From contig OY969805.1 of assembly GCA_963703325.1 (NCBI GenBank), forward strand, positions 1,116,001-1,180,000: a DNA stretch of 64,000 bases, read 5' to 3'. Position numbers and translations under genes: made by a program. The stretch comes from Aquilonibacter sp963703325. GTDB lineage: Bacteria; Vulcanimicrobiota; Vulcanimicrobiia; Vulcanimicrobiales; Vulcanimicrobiaceae. The notes beneath the pieces are model-generated. The model was not told where the DNA came from. It was given only the letters and a program-made list of their open reading frames with translations, and made no database searches. Shown piece after piece: positions 18,479 through 27,197 of the stretch; position 1 is the first letter of the stretch; the number at the start of each line of letters is the position of its first letter.

Positions 18479-19284
18479 TGCACGCGGCGACCGTTGCGGC
18501 GCCGCTGCATTTCGCCGGCGTCGGTCTGCACACCGGAGCGCAGGCCGCGATGGAGATTCTTCCGGCCCATCCCGGCGCGGGCATCAGCTTTCTCACCGGC
18601 GGCGAGCGCATTCCGGCCACGGCCGACTTTGCCGTGGAGTCACCGCTTGCGACCGTGATGTGCCGAAACGGCGCGACGATCTCGACGGTCGAGCACATCC
18701 TGTCGGCGCTGCTCGCGAGCGGCGTCAGCGATGCGGAGATCGTGCTCGAGGGAACGGAGATTCCGATTCTCGACGGCAGCGCGAAACCGTACGTGCACGC
18801 GATCGACGCGGTCGGACTGCGTACGCTCGATACGGCGCGGCCGGTTTTCGCTCCGCAGCGCGCGCTCGAGTTTCGCGACGGCGACCGCGCGGTGATCGTC
18901 CTGCCGTCCGACGCTTTTCGCATCCGCTTCGTCGGCGACTATCCCGCGCCGATCGGGACGCACTACTTCGACAGCGTGATCACGCCGCAGGTCTACCGCG
19001 AGCAGATCGCCGGCGCGCGCACCTTTGCATTTCTGCGCGACGTCGAAGCGATGCGGGCAGCGGGGCTGGCGCGCGGCGGCAGCCTGGACAATGCGCTGGT
19101 CTACGACGAGGAAGGCCCGATGCAACCGTTGCAATGGCCTAATGAGGTGGTGCGCCACAAGGTGCTCGACCTCATCGGAGACCTCGGCCTGCTGGGCGCC
19201 TGGCCGCAGTGCGAAGTGATCGCGATCAAAAGCGGGCATGCGATGCACACGCGCGTGATAAACGAATTGAGGAACCGTGGCTGA
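18478..19284 (+). CDS. lpxC: UDP-3-O-acyl-N-acetylglucosamine deacetylase LpxC
   Basis: LpxC is the zinc deacetylase that commits UDP-acyl-GlcNAc to lipid A synthesis. The 268 residues retain the zinc ligands H73 (TVEHIL), H227 and D231 (RHKVLD), the catalytic base E72 and the catalytic histidine H254 (KSGHAMH), with the usual two-domain layout. It is somewhat shorter than E. coli LpxC (about 305). The GTG start at 18478 overlaps the lpxD stop by 1 base, and the 3' end overlaps fabZ by 8 bases. The domain order supports a stand-alone LpxC rather than a LpxC-FabZ fusion. Confidence 0.96.
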   Translation: MHAATVAAPLHFAGVGLHTGAQAAMEILPAHPGAGISFLTGGERIPATADFAVESPLATVMCRNGATISTVEHILSALLASGVSDAEIVLEGTEIPILDGSAKPYVHAIDAVGLRTLDTARPVFAPQRALEFRDGDRAVIVLPSDAFRIRFVGDYPAPIGTHYFDSVITPQVYREQIAGARTFAFLRDVEAMRAAGLARGGSLDNALVYDEEGPMQPLQWPNEVVRHKVLDLIGDLGLLGAWPQCEVIAIKSGHAMHTRVINELRNRG

Positions 19285-19750
19285 ATTGGATATCCGGCAG
19301 ATCATGGAGATCTTGCCGCACCGCTATCCGCTGCTCTTGGTCGATCGTATTCTCGAACTCGAGCCCGGCGTGCGCGCGCTCGGCTTCAAGAACGTCACCG
19401 CCAACGAGCCGATGTTCACCGGGCACTTTCCCGGCAACCCGGTGCTTCCGGGCGTGTACATCATCGAAGCGATGGCGCAGCTCGGCGGTGCGGTGGTGCT
19501 CGAGCCCGGCGAGTTCGCGCGTCGCGTGCCCTATCTGGCCGGCATCGACAAGTGCAAATTCCGCCGTCCGGTCGTGCCCGGCGATCGCTTGATGATGGAA
19601 GTGGTGCTCGAACGGCACAAGCGCAATATCGGTTGGGTGCACTGCGAAGCGAACGTCGAAAAGCAATTCGTATGCTCGGCGGACTTGATGTTCTCGATTG
19701 CGACCGATCCGCGAAGTTTCAATCAAGACGCGCCGGTGCTGCACGCGTGA
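19277..19750 (+). CDS. fabZ: 3-hydroxyacyl-[acyl-carrier-protein] dehydratase FabZ
   Basis: FabZ dehydrates beta-hydroxyacyl-ACP in fatty acid elongation and competes with lipid A synthesis for hydroxyacyl chains. The 157-residue hot-dog-fold protein has the conserved LPHRYPLLLVDRI start and the catalytic H50 and E64 in FTGHFPGNPVLPG and IIEAMAQ. It starts at GTG 19277 inside the end of lpxC and its TGA overlaps the GTG of lpxA. Its placement between lpxC and lpxA is common and supports coordinated membrane lipid supply. Confidence 0.96.
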   Translation: MAELDIRQIMEILPHRYPLLLVDRILELEPGVRALGFKNVTANEPMFTGHFPGNPVLPGVYIIEAMAQLGGAVVLEPGEFARRVPYLAGIDKCKFRRPVVPGDRLMMEVVLERHKRNIGWVHCEANVEKQFVCSADLMFSIATDPRSFNQDAPVLHA

Positions 19751-20514
19751 TTCATCCCACCGCTATCGTTCATCCGAGTGCGAATATCGCGCGCGGCGTC
19801 GACATCGGACCGTATTGCCTGGTCGGCGAAAACGTATCGATCGGGAAGGGCACGGTACTGCAAGCGCACGTCGTGATCAACGGCTGGACGTCGCTCGGCG
19901 AGGATTGCGTGATCTATCCGTTCGCGACGATCGGCGCGGCCTCGCAAGATCGCAAGTACGCCGGCGAACGCGCGTTTACCAAAATCGGCAGTCGTACCGT
20001 GCTGCGTGAATACGTCTCGGTGCAGCGCGCGACCGGCGAAGATCAGGTGACGGCGGTCGGTAATGACTGTTTGCTGCTGGCCTACGTGCACATTGCGCAC
20101 AACTGTGTCTTGGGCAATCACGTGACGATGTCGAATCTCGCGCAGCTCGCCGGGCACGTGGACGTCGCCGACTTCGTCACGATCGGCGGCCAAGCGGGCG
20201 TGCATCAGTTCACGCGCATCGGCCGCTACGCGATGGTCGGCGGCGCGAGCAAGATCACCAAAGACGTGCCGCCGTTTTTCTTGATCGAAGGCAATCCTGC
20301 CGAACCCTACGGACTCAATTCGGTCGGTTTGCGCCGCGCCGGCTTCAGCGTCGAAGAACGCAACGAGATCAAGAAGTTCTACAAGATTCTCTACAATCCG
20401 AAACTGAACGTCTCGCAGGCGGTGGAAGAGATGAAGGCCGAAGCGTCGAGCGAGCCCGGCCGCGAGCTGGTCGCGTTTCTCGAGGCCCCGTCGCAACGGG
20501 GCATTTTGAAGTAA
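19747..20514 (+). CDS. lpxA: UDP-N-acetylglucosamine acyltransferase LpxA
   Basis: LpxA performs the first acylation of UDP-GlcNAc in lipid A synthesis. From GTG 19747 (GTGA overlap with fabZ) the product is 255 residues, the usual LpxA length. It begins IHPTAIVHPSA, continues as hexapeptide-repeat beta-helix, has the catalytic H118 in HIAHNC, and ends with the C-terminal helical domain (EERNEIKKFYKILY). The frame is open back to 19552, but those 65 residues lie inside fabZ and do not fit the family. Confidence 0.96.
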   Translation: MIHPTAIVHPSANIARGVDIGPYCLVGENVSIGKGTVLQAHVVINGWTSLGEDCVIYPFATIGAASQDRKYAGERAFTKIGSRTVLREYVSVQRATGEDQVTAVGNDCLLLAYVHIAHNCVLGNHVTMSNLAQLAGHVDVADFVTIGGQAGVHQFTRIGRYAMVGGASKITKDVPPFFLIEGNPAEPYGLNSVGLRRAGFSVEERNEIKKFYKILYNPKLNVSQAVEEMKAEASSEPGRELVAFLEAPSQRGILK

Positions 20515-20546
20515 GACGCGCGGCTTCGCTCGCGCAAGATGATAGT

Positions 20547-21677
20547 ATGCGTTATTTTTTCTCTACCGGAGAAGCCTCAGGCGAACTAAACGCCGTGCTG
20601 CTGTCGCGCGCGATCGCCGCGTACGATCCGCAGGCGCAGTTCGAAGGCATTGGCGCCGAGCGCATGAGCCGCGAGCGCTTCACATTGTGGCGCAATCACA
20701 CCGGCTGGGCGAGCATGGGACCGCTCGCGGCGATTCCGCGCATCCCGCCGCTGCTCGTCACGATGTGGCGGACCGCAGCCTACCTGGCAGCGGAAAGGCC
20801 CGAGCTGATCGTGTTGGTCGACTTCGGCGCATTCAACATGCGTCTGGCGAAAGAGCTGCGCACGAAACTGCACTACGGCGGCCCGATCATGTATCTTTTT
20901 CCGCCGGCAACCTGGCTGGATAAAGAAGGCGTGGCGCGTGCGGTGGGGGCGATGACCGTGCCGGTGACGGCGTTCGCGCACCAATACGAGTTTTACAAGT
21001 CGCACCAGCAGCCGGCGATGTTCTTCGGCCATCCGCTCACCGCGCAATACGAACTGCGCGCGCCGCGCCCGGCACCGCCGCTCGACGGCGGCACGATTGC
21101 GCTCTTGCCCGGCAGCCGCGCGGGTGAATTGAAGTACCACGTACCGGCGCTGCTCGCGGCGCTCAACATTTTGCGCACCTCTCGGCCTGCGCTGCGCGCG
21201 GTGTTCGGCGCCGCGAATCCGCAGGGCGAGCGCGCGATCGTGCGCGCGATCAAACGCGCCCGTATCGGCAACGTCACGATTGCGCACGGCGTTGCGGATG
21301 CGATCCGCGATGCCGACGCCGCATTTGTCGCCTCGGGTACGGCGGTGCTCGAGGCCGTGCTCGCAGGGGTGCCGTCGATCGCGCTCTATATCGTCAATCC
21401 GATGGTGGCCGGCTACGGGCGGAGCATGCAAAAGAAGATCTTTAAAGCCACCTACATCACGCTGCCCAATCTCGTCCTGGAACGCGAGCTCGTTCCCGAG
21501 TTGCTACAAGACGACGCGACGCCCGAAGCCTTGGCGGCGGCGATGGAAGCCGTGCTGCTCGATCCGTCGCAACAGTACGAGCAGTTCGCTGAAGTGCGCG
21601 AGCGCCTCGGCCCGACGACGGCACTGGAGGATTGCGCGAAGTTTGCGGTCGCGCTCGCGAAAGCTGGGCAGGAATGA
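20547..21677 (+). CDS. lpxB: Lipid-A-disaccharide synthase LpxB
   Basis: LpxB (GT19) joins UDP-diacylglucosamine and lipid X to form the lipid A disaccharide at the inner membrane. The 376-residue product begins MRYFFSTGEASGE, the diagnostic N-terminus, and carries MYLFPPATWLDKEG, FFGHPLT and LLPGSRAGELKYH, then the GT-B C-terminal half with VASGTAVLEAVLAGVPSI. A 32-base gap separates it from lpxA, the largest break in this lipid A run. Its TGA overlaps the next gene's ATG. Confidence 0.96.
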   Translation: MRYFFSTGEASGELNAVLLSRAIAAYDPQAQFEGIGAERMSRERFTLWRNHTGWASMGPLAAIPRIPPLLVTMWRTAAYLAAERPELIVLVDFGAFNMRLAKELRTKLHYGGPIMYLFPPATWLDKEGVARAVGAMTVPVTAFAHQYEFYKSHQQPAMFFGHPLTAQYELRAPRPAPPLDGGTIALLPGSRAGELKYHVPALLAALNILRTSRPALRAVFGAANPQGERAIVRAIKRARIGNVTIAHGVADAIRDADAAFVASGTAVLEAVLAGVPSIALYIVNPMVAGYGRSMQKKIFKATYITLPNLVLERELVPELLQDDATPEALAAAMEAVLLDPSQQYEQFAEVRERLGPTTALEDCAKFAVALAKAGQE

Positions 21678-22402
21678 TCCGGCTCTACCATACCTCCGAC
21701 TTGCACAACCACCGTGGCTTCGTTACCCGTCTGCGCGCCTTGCGCGACGAACGCGCCGGCCTACTCTTTGATTGCGGCGATTCGCTGCGCGGCAGTCAAA
21801 CCGTGTACTATCGCAACGAGCCGATCATCGCCGAGCTCGACGCCGCCGGGTACGATGCGCAAGCGATCGGCAATCGCGAATTCAACTACCTATTTCCGCT
21901 GCTGCGCGCCCGCGCGCGCAAGATGATGCATCCGTTAGTGTGCAGCAATCTGCTCGACACCAAGGGCCGCGAGCTGCCGTTTCTCTCCTCGATGACCATG
22001 CGCTTTGATGAGACGACGATCCACGTGCTGGGCCTCTTGATCATGCAGTATCCGGTCGGCAGCCCGTACGAGCGGATCTTCGGGTGGCGTTTTCTCGATC
22101 CGTGGGACGCGGTGGCGCCGTATGCGGAGCGCGTGCCCGACGGCGACATGCTGCTGGTGCTCTCGCACGTGGGCCTCACCCTCGATCGCCAGTTGGCGCA
22201 ACGCATCCCGCGCATCGATCTGATCCTGGGCGGACACAGTCACGACACGCTCTTCAAACCGGAGACACACAACGGCGTGCCGATCGTGCACGCCGGACCG
22301 TACGGCCAGTACGTCTCGCGCACCGAGCTTGCCTATGACGCATCGAGCGCGCGATTTACGATCTGCGACTTTGCGCTTCTGCCGCTGCTCGGCGCGCCGT
22401 AA
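21674..22402 (+). CDS. Metallophosphoesterase / 5'-nucleotidase-like protein
   Basis: The 242-residue protein from ATG 21674 (ATGA overlap with lpxB) shows calcineurin-type metal-site motifs: YHTSDLHNH near residue 5, DCGDSLRG near 34, GNRE near 61 (the GNHE position, His replaced by Arg), LSHVG near 158 and GGHSHD near 180. It has no signal peptide, so it is probably cytoplasmic, unlike secreted UshA-type nucleotidases. Its place between lpxB and the LpxB-like gene suggests hydrolysis of a UDP-sugar or lipid A intermediate, analogous to LpxH/LpxI, but it lacks clear LpxH hallmarks. The function is inferred. Confidence 0.7.
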   Translation: MIRLYHTSDLHNHRGFVTRLRALRDERAGLLFDCGDSLRGSQTVYYRNEPIIAELDAAGYDAQAIGNREFNYLFPLLRARARKMMHPLVCSNLLDTKGRELPFLSSMTMRFDETTIHVLGLLIMQYPVGSPYERIFGWRFLDPWDAVAPYAERVPDGDMLLVLSHVGLTLDRQLAQRIPRIDLILGGHSHDTLFKPETHNGVPIVHAGPYGQYVSRTELAYDASSARFTICDFALLPLLGAP

Positions 22403-23562
22403 TGGGCCAGCGTATCCTCCTCGTTAGCAACGGCAACGGCGAGATTGCGATTGCCGACCGCATTGCACTCGAGTTGCACGGGTTGCGTCCGGACACGGCA
22501 ATCGATCACTTTCCGCTGGTGGGCGAGAGCCGCTCGGAGATCATGCGCGAAGTCGGACCGCGCCGCGCAATGCCGAGCGGCGGCCTGCTCGCGATGGGCA
22601 ACGTCGGTAACATCGTGCGCGACGTCGGCGGCGGATTGCTCGGCCTCACCTACGCGCAGCGGCGTTTCTTGACGGGCGCGCGTGGCACATACGATCGCGT
22701 GGTCGCGGTCGGCGATGTGTTCGCGCTGTTGATGGCGCTGGCCGCGCACGCGCCGGTCACCTACGTCGGCACGGCCAAGAGCGTGCGTGTCGCACCGTAC
22801 GGCTTCTTTGAACGGCGCGTGCTGCGCCGCGCGCAGGATGTCTTCGTGCGCGACGATGCGACGGCGCAGCGCTTGCGCGAACAAGGCGTCGATGCGCAGG
22901 CGCCCGGCAACGTGATCGTCGACCTGTTCGGAACGCAGGACGATCCGCGCGCCGATGATGCCGCCGACGGCTTCGCGCCGATGCTCGCGGTGTTTCCGGG
23001 CAGCCGCCAGACCTCGTATCGCGACGCGCGCTTTTTGCTCGATGTCATTCGGCGCGTCGCAAGCGATCGCCCGAACCTTGGTGCGGTGATGTCGATTGCG
23101 CCGCTGCTCGACGCGGCGACGTTTGCCGCGGGCTTGCGCGAGGACGGCTGGCAAATCGACGATCGCGCCGATACGCGCATTCCGTTCGACGCACGCGCCG
23201 GCGAGCGCGTGATCGCGCGCGCGTGGACCGGCGCGATCGGTCCGTTGCTCGAGCGCGCGCAACTGGTGGCCGGTCAGGCCGGCACCGCCAACGAAGCTGC
23301 CGCCGCGGCCGGGGTGCCGGTGGTGGCTTTCGAACTCGATCGCGATCGCAAGACAACCTGGTACCGGATGCGCCAGCACGGTTTGCTGGGTGAAGCGCTC
23401 GCGGTCTTACCCGGCGATCCCGACCAAGCCGCGGCGGGCTTGCGCACGCTGCTCGACGATGCGCAGCGCCGCACGACGATGAGCCTCGAGGGGTCGCAGC
23501 GCATGGGCAAACCCGGCGGCGCGCTCGCCATCGCGCGCGCGATCGCCGAGCGTCTGCAATGA
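22402..23562 (+). CDS. LpxB-related glycosyltransferase-like protein
   Basis: The 386-residue GT-B-like protein begins ILLVSNGNGEIAIADRI and has VFPGSRQTSYRDARFLLDVI near residue 195 and a nucleotide-sugar-site-like segment GQAGTANEAAAAAGVPVVAFE near 293. This resembles the 'lipid-A-disaccharide synthase-related' family found in cyanobacteria and other diderms beside true LpxB. The substrate is unknown; modification of lipid A or of a core lipid is the obvious guess from the neighbours. It overlaps the preceding stop by 1 base and the following ATG by 4. Confidence 0.7.
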   Translation: MGQRILLVSNGNGEIAIADRIALELHGLRPDTAIDHFPLVGESRSEIMREVGPRRAMPSGGLLAMGNVGNIVRDVGGGLLGLTYAQRRFLTGARGTYDRVVAVGDVFALLMALAAHAPVTYVGTAKSVRVAPYGFFERRVLRRAQDVFVRDDATAQRLREQGVDAQAPGNVIVDLFGTQDDPRADDAADGFAPMLAVFPGSRQTSYRDARFLLDVIRRVASDRPNLGAVMSIAPLLDAATFAAGLREDGWQIDDRADTRIPFDARAGERVIARAWTGAIGPLLERAQLVAGQAGTANEAAAAAGVPVVAFELDRDRKTTWYRMRQHGLLGEALAVLPGDPDQAAAGLRTLLDDAQRRTTMSLEGSQRMGKPGGALAIARAIAERLQ

Positions 23563-24770
23563 CAACGCTCAATCGACTGCAGCTGACCGCGACCGCGATT
23601 GCCTTTGCGTGCATTCCGTTTTTCCCGAGCTTCATCACGCTGACCAACGTCGCGTTTCCCGGTGTCTCGGTCGTGCCGTTGCCGGTTGCGATCGCGCTGC
23701 TGTGCGCAATGCTGGTCCTCGCCGTGGTAGCCGTCATCGCGCTCGCGCAGCCGCCGCGGGTGATGCCGGTGCTCGTGCCGGCGTTGCTCGTGTGGCTTGC
23801 GGCGATCGTGCTTTCGCTCGTACTGGGACTCAATTGGCGCGACGGCGCGGTCTTCGTCTTGATCTACATGCTGACGATCCTTTGGCATGCGCACAACGAT
23901 CGTTTCTACGCGTTGCCGGGGATGGCGCGCACGATCTGGTGGGCGTATCTGCTCTCGGGACTCGTCGCCTGCATTGCCGCAATCGCGATGGTCGTCACGC
24001 GTATTCCGCCGGTGGAATACACGATCGCCAACGGTCGTGCGGTCGGAACGTTCGTGCTGCCGGGCGAACTCGCGGGCTACCTGCTCTTTTTGTTGCCGAT
24101 CGGCTATGCGCTCGCGCGCACCGCGCGCAGCGCGGCGCTGCGAACGATCGCCTGGATCACCTGCGGCGTCGGGCTGGTAGCGATGGTGATGACGTTCTCG
24201 CGCACCGGCTGGGTGGGGTTAGCGGCGGGGATTGCATTCTTGATCGTGATGCGCGCGCAATCCGGCCGCGCACGATTCGTACAGGGTCTTGCGATCATCG
24301 TCGCGGCGGTTGCAATCGTCGTATTGCTGTTCAACGAACACCACAATCCGAGCGAGAACTTCACCCGGCTCTCGATTTGGCAAGCCGCGCTCGGGATCAT
24401 CGATCGCTTTCCGCTCACCGGCGTCGGACCGTTCGGCTTTTCGAAGATCTATCCGTTCGTGCGGCTTCCCGATGGCGATGCGACCGCGTTTCACGCGCAC
24501 AGCATGTACCTCACGTTTGTGGCCGAGCTCGGCATCGTTGGATTCCTGGCATTCTGCTGGGTGATTTGGTGTTTTGCGCGCGAATGGTACCGGCGCGTGC
24601 GCGCATTGCCGGCGCAGGCCTCGCTGCTCGCGACTGCGATTGCAGCGGGAGTTGTCGGCGCGCTCGTGCAAGGCTTGATCGATACCGTGAGCGTTGTGAT
24701 TTTCGGTTTGCTGGTCCCGATGCTTGCGCTGGCGCTGGCGGCCGGGCAGTACGGCCCGGGTGATGCATGA
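23559..24770 (+). CDS. O-antigen ligase / polymerase-like membrane protein
   Basis: The 403-residue protein has about 10-12 hydrophobic segments and the WaaL/Wzy-type periplasmic loop before the last helices, with HAHSMYLTFVAELGI near residue 310 (the H..N/H region of the Wzy_C domain). WaaL transfers O-antigen to lipid A-core in the periplasm, and Wzy polymerises repeat units. Both belong to this superfamily and cannot be told apart here. The ATGA overlap with the LpxB-like gene and the following lptC place it in the LPS run. Confidence 0.8.
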   Translation: MTTLNRLQLTATAIAFACIPFFPSFITLTNVAFPGVSVVPLPVAIALLCAMLVLAVVAVIALAQPPRVMPVLVPALLVWLAAIVLSLVLGLNWRDGAVFVLIYMLTILWHAHNDRFYALPGMARTIWWAYLLSGLVACIAAIAMVVTRIPPVEYTIANGRAVGTFVLPGELAGYLLFLLPIGYALARTARSAALRTIAWITCGVGLVAMVMTFSRTGWVGLAAGIAFLIVMRAQSGRARFVQGLAIIVAAVAIVVLLFNEHHNPSENFTRLSIWQAALGIIDRFPLTGVGPFGFSKIYPFVRLPDGDATAFHAHSMYLTFVAELGIVGFLAFCWVIWCFAREWYRRVRALPAQASLLATAIAAGVVGALVQGLIDTVSVVIFGLLVPMLALALAAGQYGPGDA

Positions 24771-25312
24771 CGGCTCGCGCTGCGGGCGCGCTGGCCGCGC
24801 TCGTGTGCCTCAATGCCTGCAATCCAAGTGCGCAAACCGAGGAATCGCCAAACCCCAATCCCAGCCCCACCTCAAGTTCGCTCTCACTGAAAATCAGCGG
24901 CCGAGGAACGTCGCAGCAACCGGTGCGCATCGTCGAGCAACAACGCGATACCGGCCGCGTGCAATACGACCTTTTGGCACGTTCCTACGAGACGCTCAGC
25001 GAGCAGGCCGGTTCGCGCGCGCAGTTCGAGCACGTGCACGTAACCTTCCACGGTAAGGACGGTTCTACGCTCGTGGCGGACGCGCCGAAAGCGATTGTCG
25101 ATCAGGTGACGAATACCATCGAGATGCTCGGGGGCGTGCGTGCGAGAAACAACCTCGGCACGACCTTGAACTGCGATTCGCTGACATACGATCATCTCAC
25201 GGAGATGATCTACGGCACGGGACACGTGGCCTTTACCAGCGCCACGGGCTTTCGCGCGACGGGCAACCGCTTTGAATCGGATATTTCTTTGACGCACACA
25301 CGGATGCAATGA
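24767..25312 (+). CDS. lptC: LptC-like LPS export protein (lipoprotein-like)
   Basis: LptC links the inner-membrane LptBFG pump to the periplasmic LptA bridge. The 181-residue product has an N-terminal hydrophobic segment with a lipobox-like LVCLNAC (Cys near 19), a proline/serine-rich linker, and an OstA/LptC beta-jellyroll (about 45-175; YDLLARS, TLVADAPKAIVDQVTNTIEM, LNCDSLTYD). It lies directly before lptB with an ATGA overlap. A combined LptA/LptC role is possible, because no separate lptA is seen. A lipidated LptC would differ from the usual single membrane helix. Confidence 0.8.
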   Translation: MTARAAGALAALVCLNACNPSAQTEESPNPNPSPTSSSLSLKISGRGTSQQPVRIVEQQRDTGRVQYDLLARSYETLSEQAGSRAQFEHVHVTFHGKDGSTLVADAPKAIVDQVTNTIEMLGGVRARNNLGTTLNCDSLTYDHLTEMIYGTGHVAFTSATGFRATGNRFESDISLTHTRMQ

Positions 25313-26055
25313 ACAAAAACGACAGCTGGATCAAGCTCCGCGGGCTGGTGAAGAACTACGGCGAACGCACCGTTGTCAACGGCGTGAGCGCCGAAGTGCA
25401 CCAGAGCGAGGTCGTGGGTTTGCTCGGTCCTAACGGCGCGGGAAAGACGACGACATTTTATATGGTCGTCGGCTTGGTCAAACCTGACGGCGGCAGCGTC
25501 GTGCTCGATCGTAACGGCGAGGAGATCGAACTCTCTGGAAAACCGATGTACCAGCGCGCCCGCAACGGCATCGGCTACCTCGCACAAGAGAACTCGATTT
25601 TTCGCAAACTCTCGGTGGGCGATAACATCCGGTTGATTTGGGAGCAGAACGGGATGCCGCGCGCCGAGCAAAACCAGCGGCTTCCGGTCTTGCTGGAAGA
25701 ATTCGGCTTGCGCAAACTCGCCAATGCACGCGGCGACAATCTTTCGGGCGGCGAACGGCGGCGCGTCGAAATCGCGCGCGCGATCGCGATGGAGCCGGCG
25801 TTCCTCTTGCTCGACGAGCCGTTCACCGGCATCGATCCGATTGCCGTGGCCGACATCCAAGCGATGATCCGCCAACTGCGCGATCGCGGCATCGGCATTT
25901 TGATCACCGATCACCAAGTGCGCGAGACGCTCGCCATCGTCGATCGCGCGTACATTATGAACAACGGCCGCATCGAAGTCTCGGGCACCGCGCATGAAGT
26001 GCTGGAGTCGCCGATCGCGCGCACGTTCTATTTGGGCGAGGGCTTTCGGCTCTAG
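25309..26055 (+). CDS. lptB: LPS export ABC transporter ATP-binding protein LptB
   Basis: LptB is the ATPase that drives LPS extraction from the inner membrane by LptFG. The 248 residues contain Walker A GPNGAGKTTT (40-49), the LptB-typical YLAQENSIFRKLSV, the signature LSGGERRRVEIARAI and Walker B FLLLDEPFTGIDPIAV, then TDHQVRETL. This is the close LptB pattern rather than a generic ABC ATPase. The start overlaps lptC and the stop overlaps the permease gene. Confidence 0.95.
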   Translation: MNKNDSWIKLRGLVKNYGERTVVNGVSAEVHQSEVVGLLGPNGAGKTTTFYMVVGLVKPDGGSVVLDRNGEEIELSGKPMYQRARNGIGYLAQENSIFRKLSVGDNIRLIWEQNGMPRAEQNQRLPVLLEEFGLRKLANARGDNLSGGERRRVEIARAIAMEPAFLLLDEPFTGIDPIAVADIQAMIRQLRDRGIGILITDHQVRETLAIVDRAYIMNNGRIEVSGTAHEVLESPIARTFYLGEGFRL

Positions 26056-27197
26056 TGTCGGTCGCACTCTCCTTGCGCCGCGTGCGGCGTTACACTCGGC
26101 TTTCGATTCTCGACCGCTACATGCTCACCGAGCTCAGCGGTCCGTTCATATTTGGGCTCTCGGCATTCACGCTGATCTTTGCGGCGACGCAGTTGCTTGC
26201 GATCGGCCGCATGGTCTCGAGCGAGCACGTGCCGCTCTGGGCGGCAATCGAGATTTTCTTCTGGGCATTGCCGGGCTACATGGGGCTGGTGATTCCGATG
26301 GCGCTCCTGCTCGGAACGCTGCTCGCGATTCAGCGGCTCTCGGGCGAGAGCGAGCTCACCGCGATGAAAGCCGGCGGCATCAGCTTCACGCGCATGACGA
26401 TTCCGTTGCTTGCGGCAGGGCTGGTCATGTCGCTGATGACATTCGTGATTCAGGAATACATTGCACCCTTTGCGGCCGATCAAGTGGCGCAGATCGAAGA
26501 CCAAGTGCTCAATAAGGTGAGTGCATTCAATCGCGATTTGACCGTGTCGGCGCCGCTGCCCGGCGGCGGCAAGCAGATCACGGTGGCGACGTCCTATGAA
26601 AAGCACACGCAGGCGCTGTTGCACGTGACGCTGATCCAGTATGACCGTAACGACGTGCCCGTCCAGATCATCTTTGCCGACCGTGCCGATTTCTCGGCAG
26701 ATCAATGGCAGCTCGAAAATGCGAGCCTGTATCGCTTCAATCCCGACGGCACGCTGATCTCAGAACCGCGCGTCGCCCAGCAGCAGGTTCAACTCGGCGA
26801 GAAGCCAACGGACATCGTCAAACGCTTGAGCCAAAACGATCCTGAGAATTTGAGCCGTGCTGAGATCGCTGATATCGTGCGCTCGGGTCAACTCACGCAA
26901 AACGAGCTGCGCAAGTACGTTACGACCTACCAGGAGAAGCTCGCCGAACCGTTTGCGTGCTTCGTGTTCGTGCTGATCGCGATTCCGTACGGCATGCGCG
27001 CGGCGCGCAGCGGCGGCGGCACGAGCGTCGGATTCGGGCTCGCGGTCGCGATCGTGTTCGTGTACTACATCGTGCTCACGGTATTTTCGTTTGTCTCGCA
27101 GGCCTTCGTCACGCTGGCGCCGCTGTGGGCCTGGGTGCCCAACATCATCTTTACCGCAATCGGACTCGCGCGCTTGCGCCGCGCTGCGTTAGAATGA
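26055..27197 (+). CDS. LptF/LptG family LPS export permease
   Basis: YjgP/YjgQ family permease, one half of the LptFG channel. The 380 residues have an N-terminal helical block (SILDRYMLTELSGPF start; helices near 25-120 including GLVIPMALLLGTLLAIQRLSGESELTAMKAGG), a periplasmic jellyroll (about 145-270) and three C-terminal helices. Only one such permease is visible here, whereas LptF and LptG usually form a heterodimer, so a second copy may lie elsewhere or this one may work as a homodimer. The GTG start shares its first base with the lptB TAG. Confidence 0.88.
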   Translation: MSVALSLRRVRRYTRLSILDRYMLTELSGPFIFGLSAFTLIFAATQLLAIGRMVSSEHVPLWAAIEIFFWALPGYMGLVIPMALLLGTLLAIQRLSGESELTAMKAGGISFTRMTIPLLAAGLVMSLMTFVIQEYIAPFAADQVAQIEDQVLNKVSAFNRDLTVSAPLPGGGKQITVATSYEKHTQALLHVTLIQYDRNDVPVQIIFADRADFSADQWQLENASLYRFNPDGTLISEPRVAQQQVQLGEKPTDIVKRLSQNDPENLSRAEIADIVRSGQLTQNELRKYVTTYQEKLAEPFACFVFVLIAIPYGMRAARSGGGTSVGFGLAVAIVFVYYIVLTVFSFVSQAFVTLAPLWAWVPNIIFTAIGLARLRRAALE

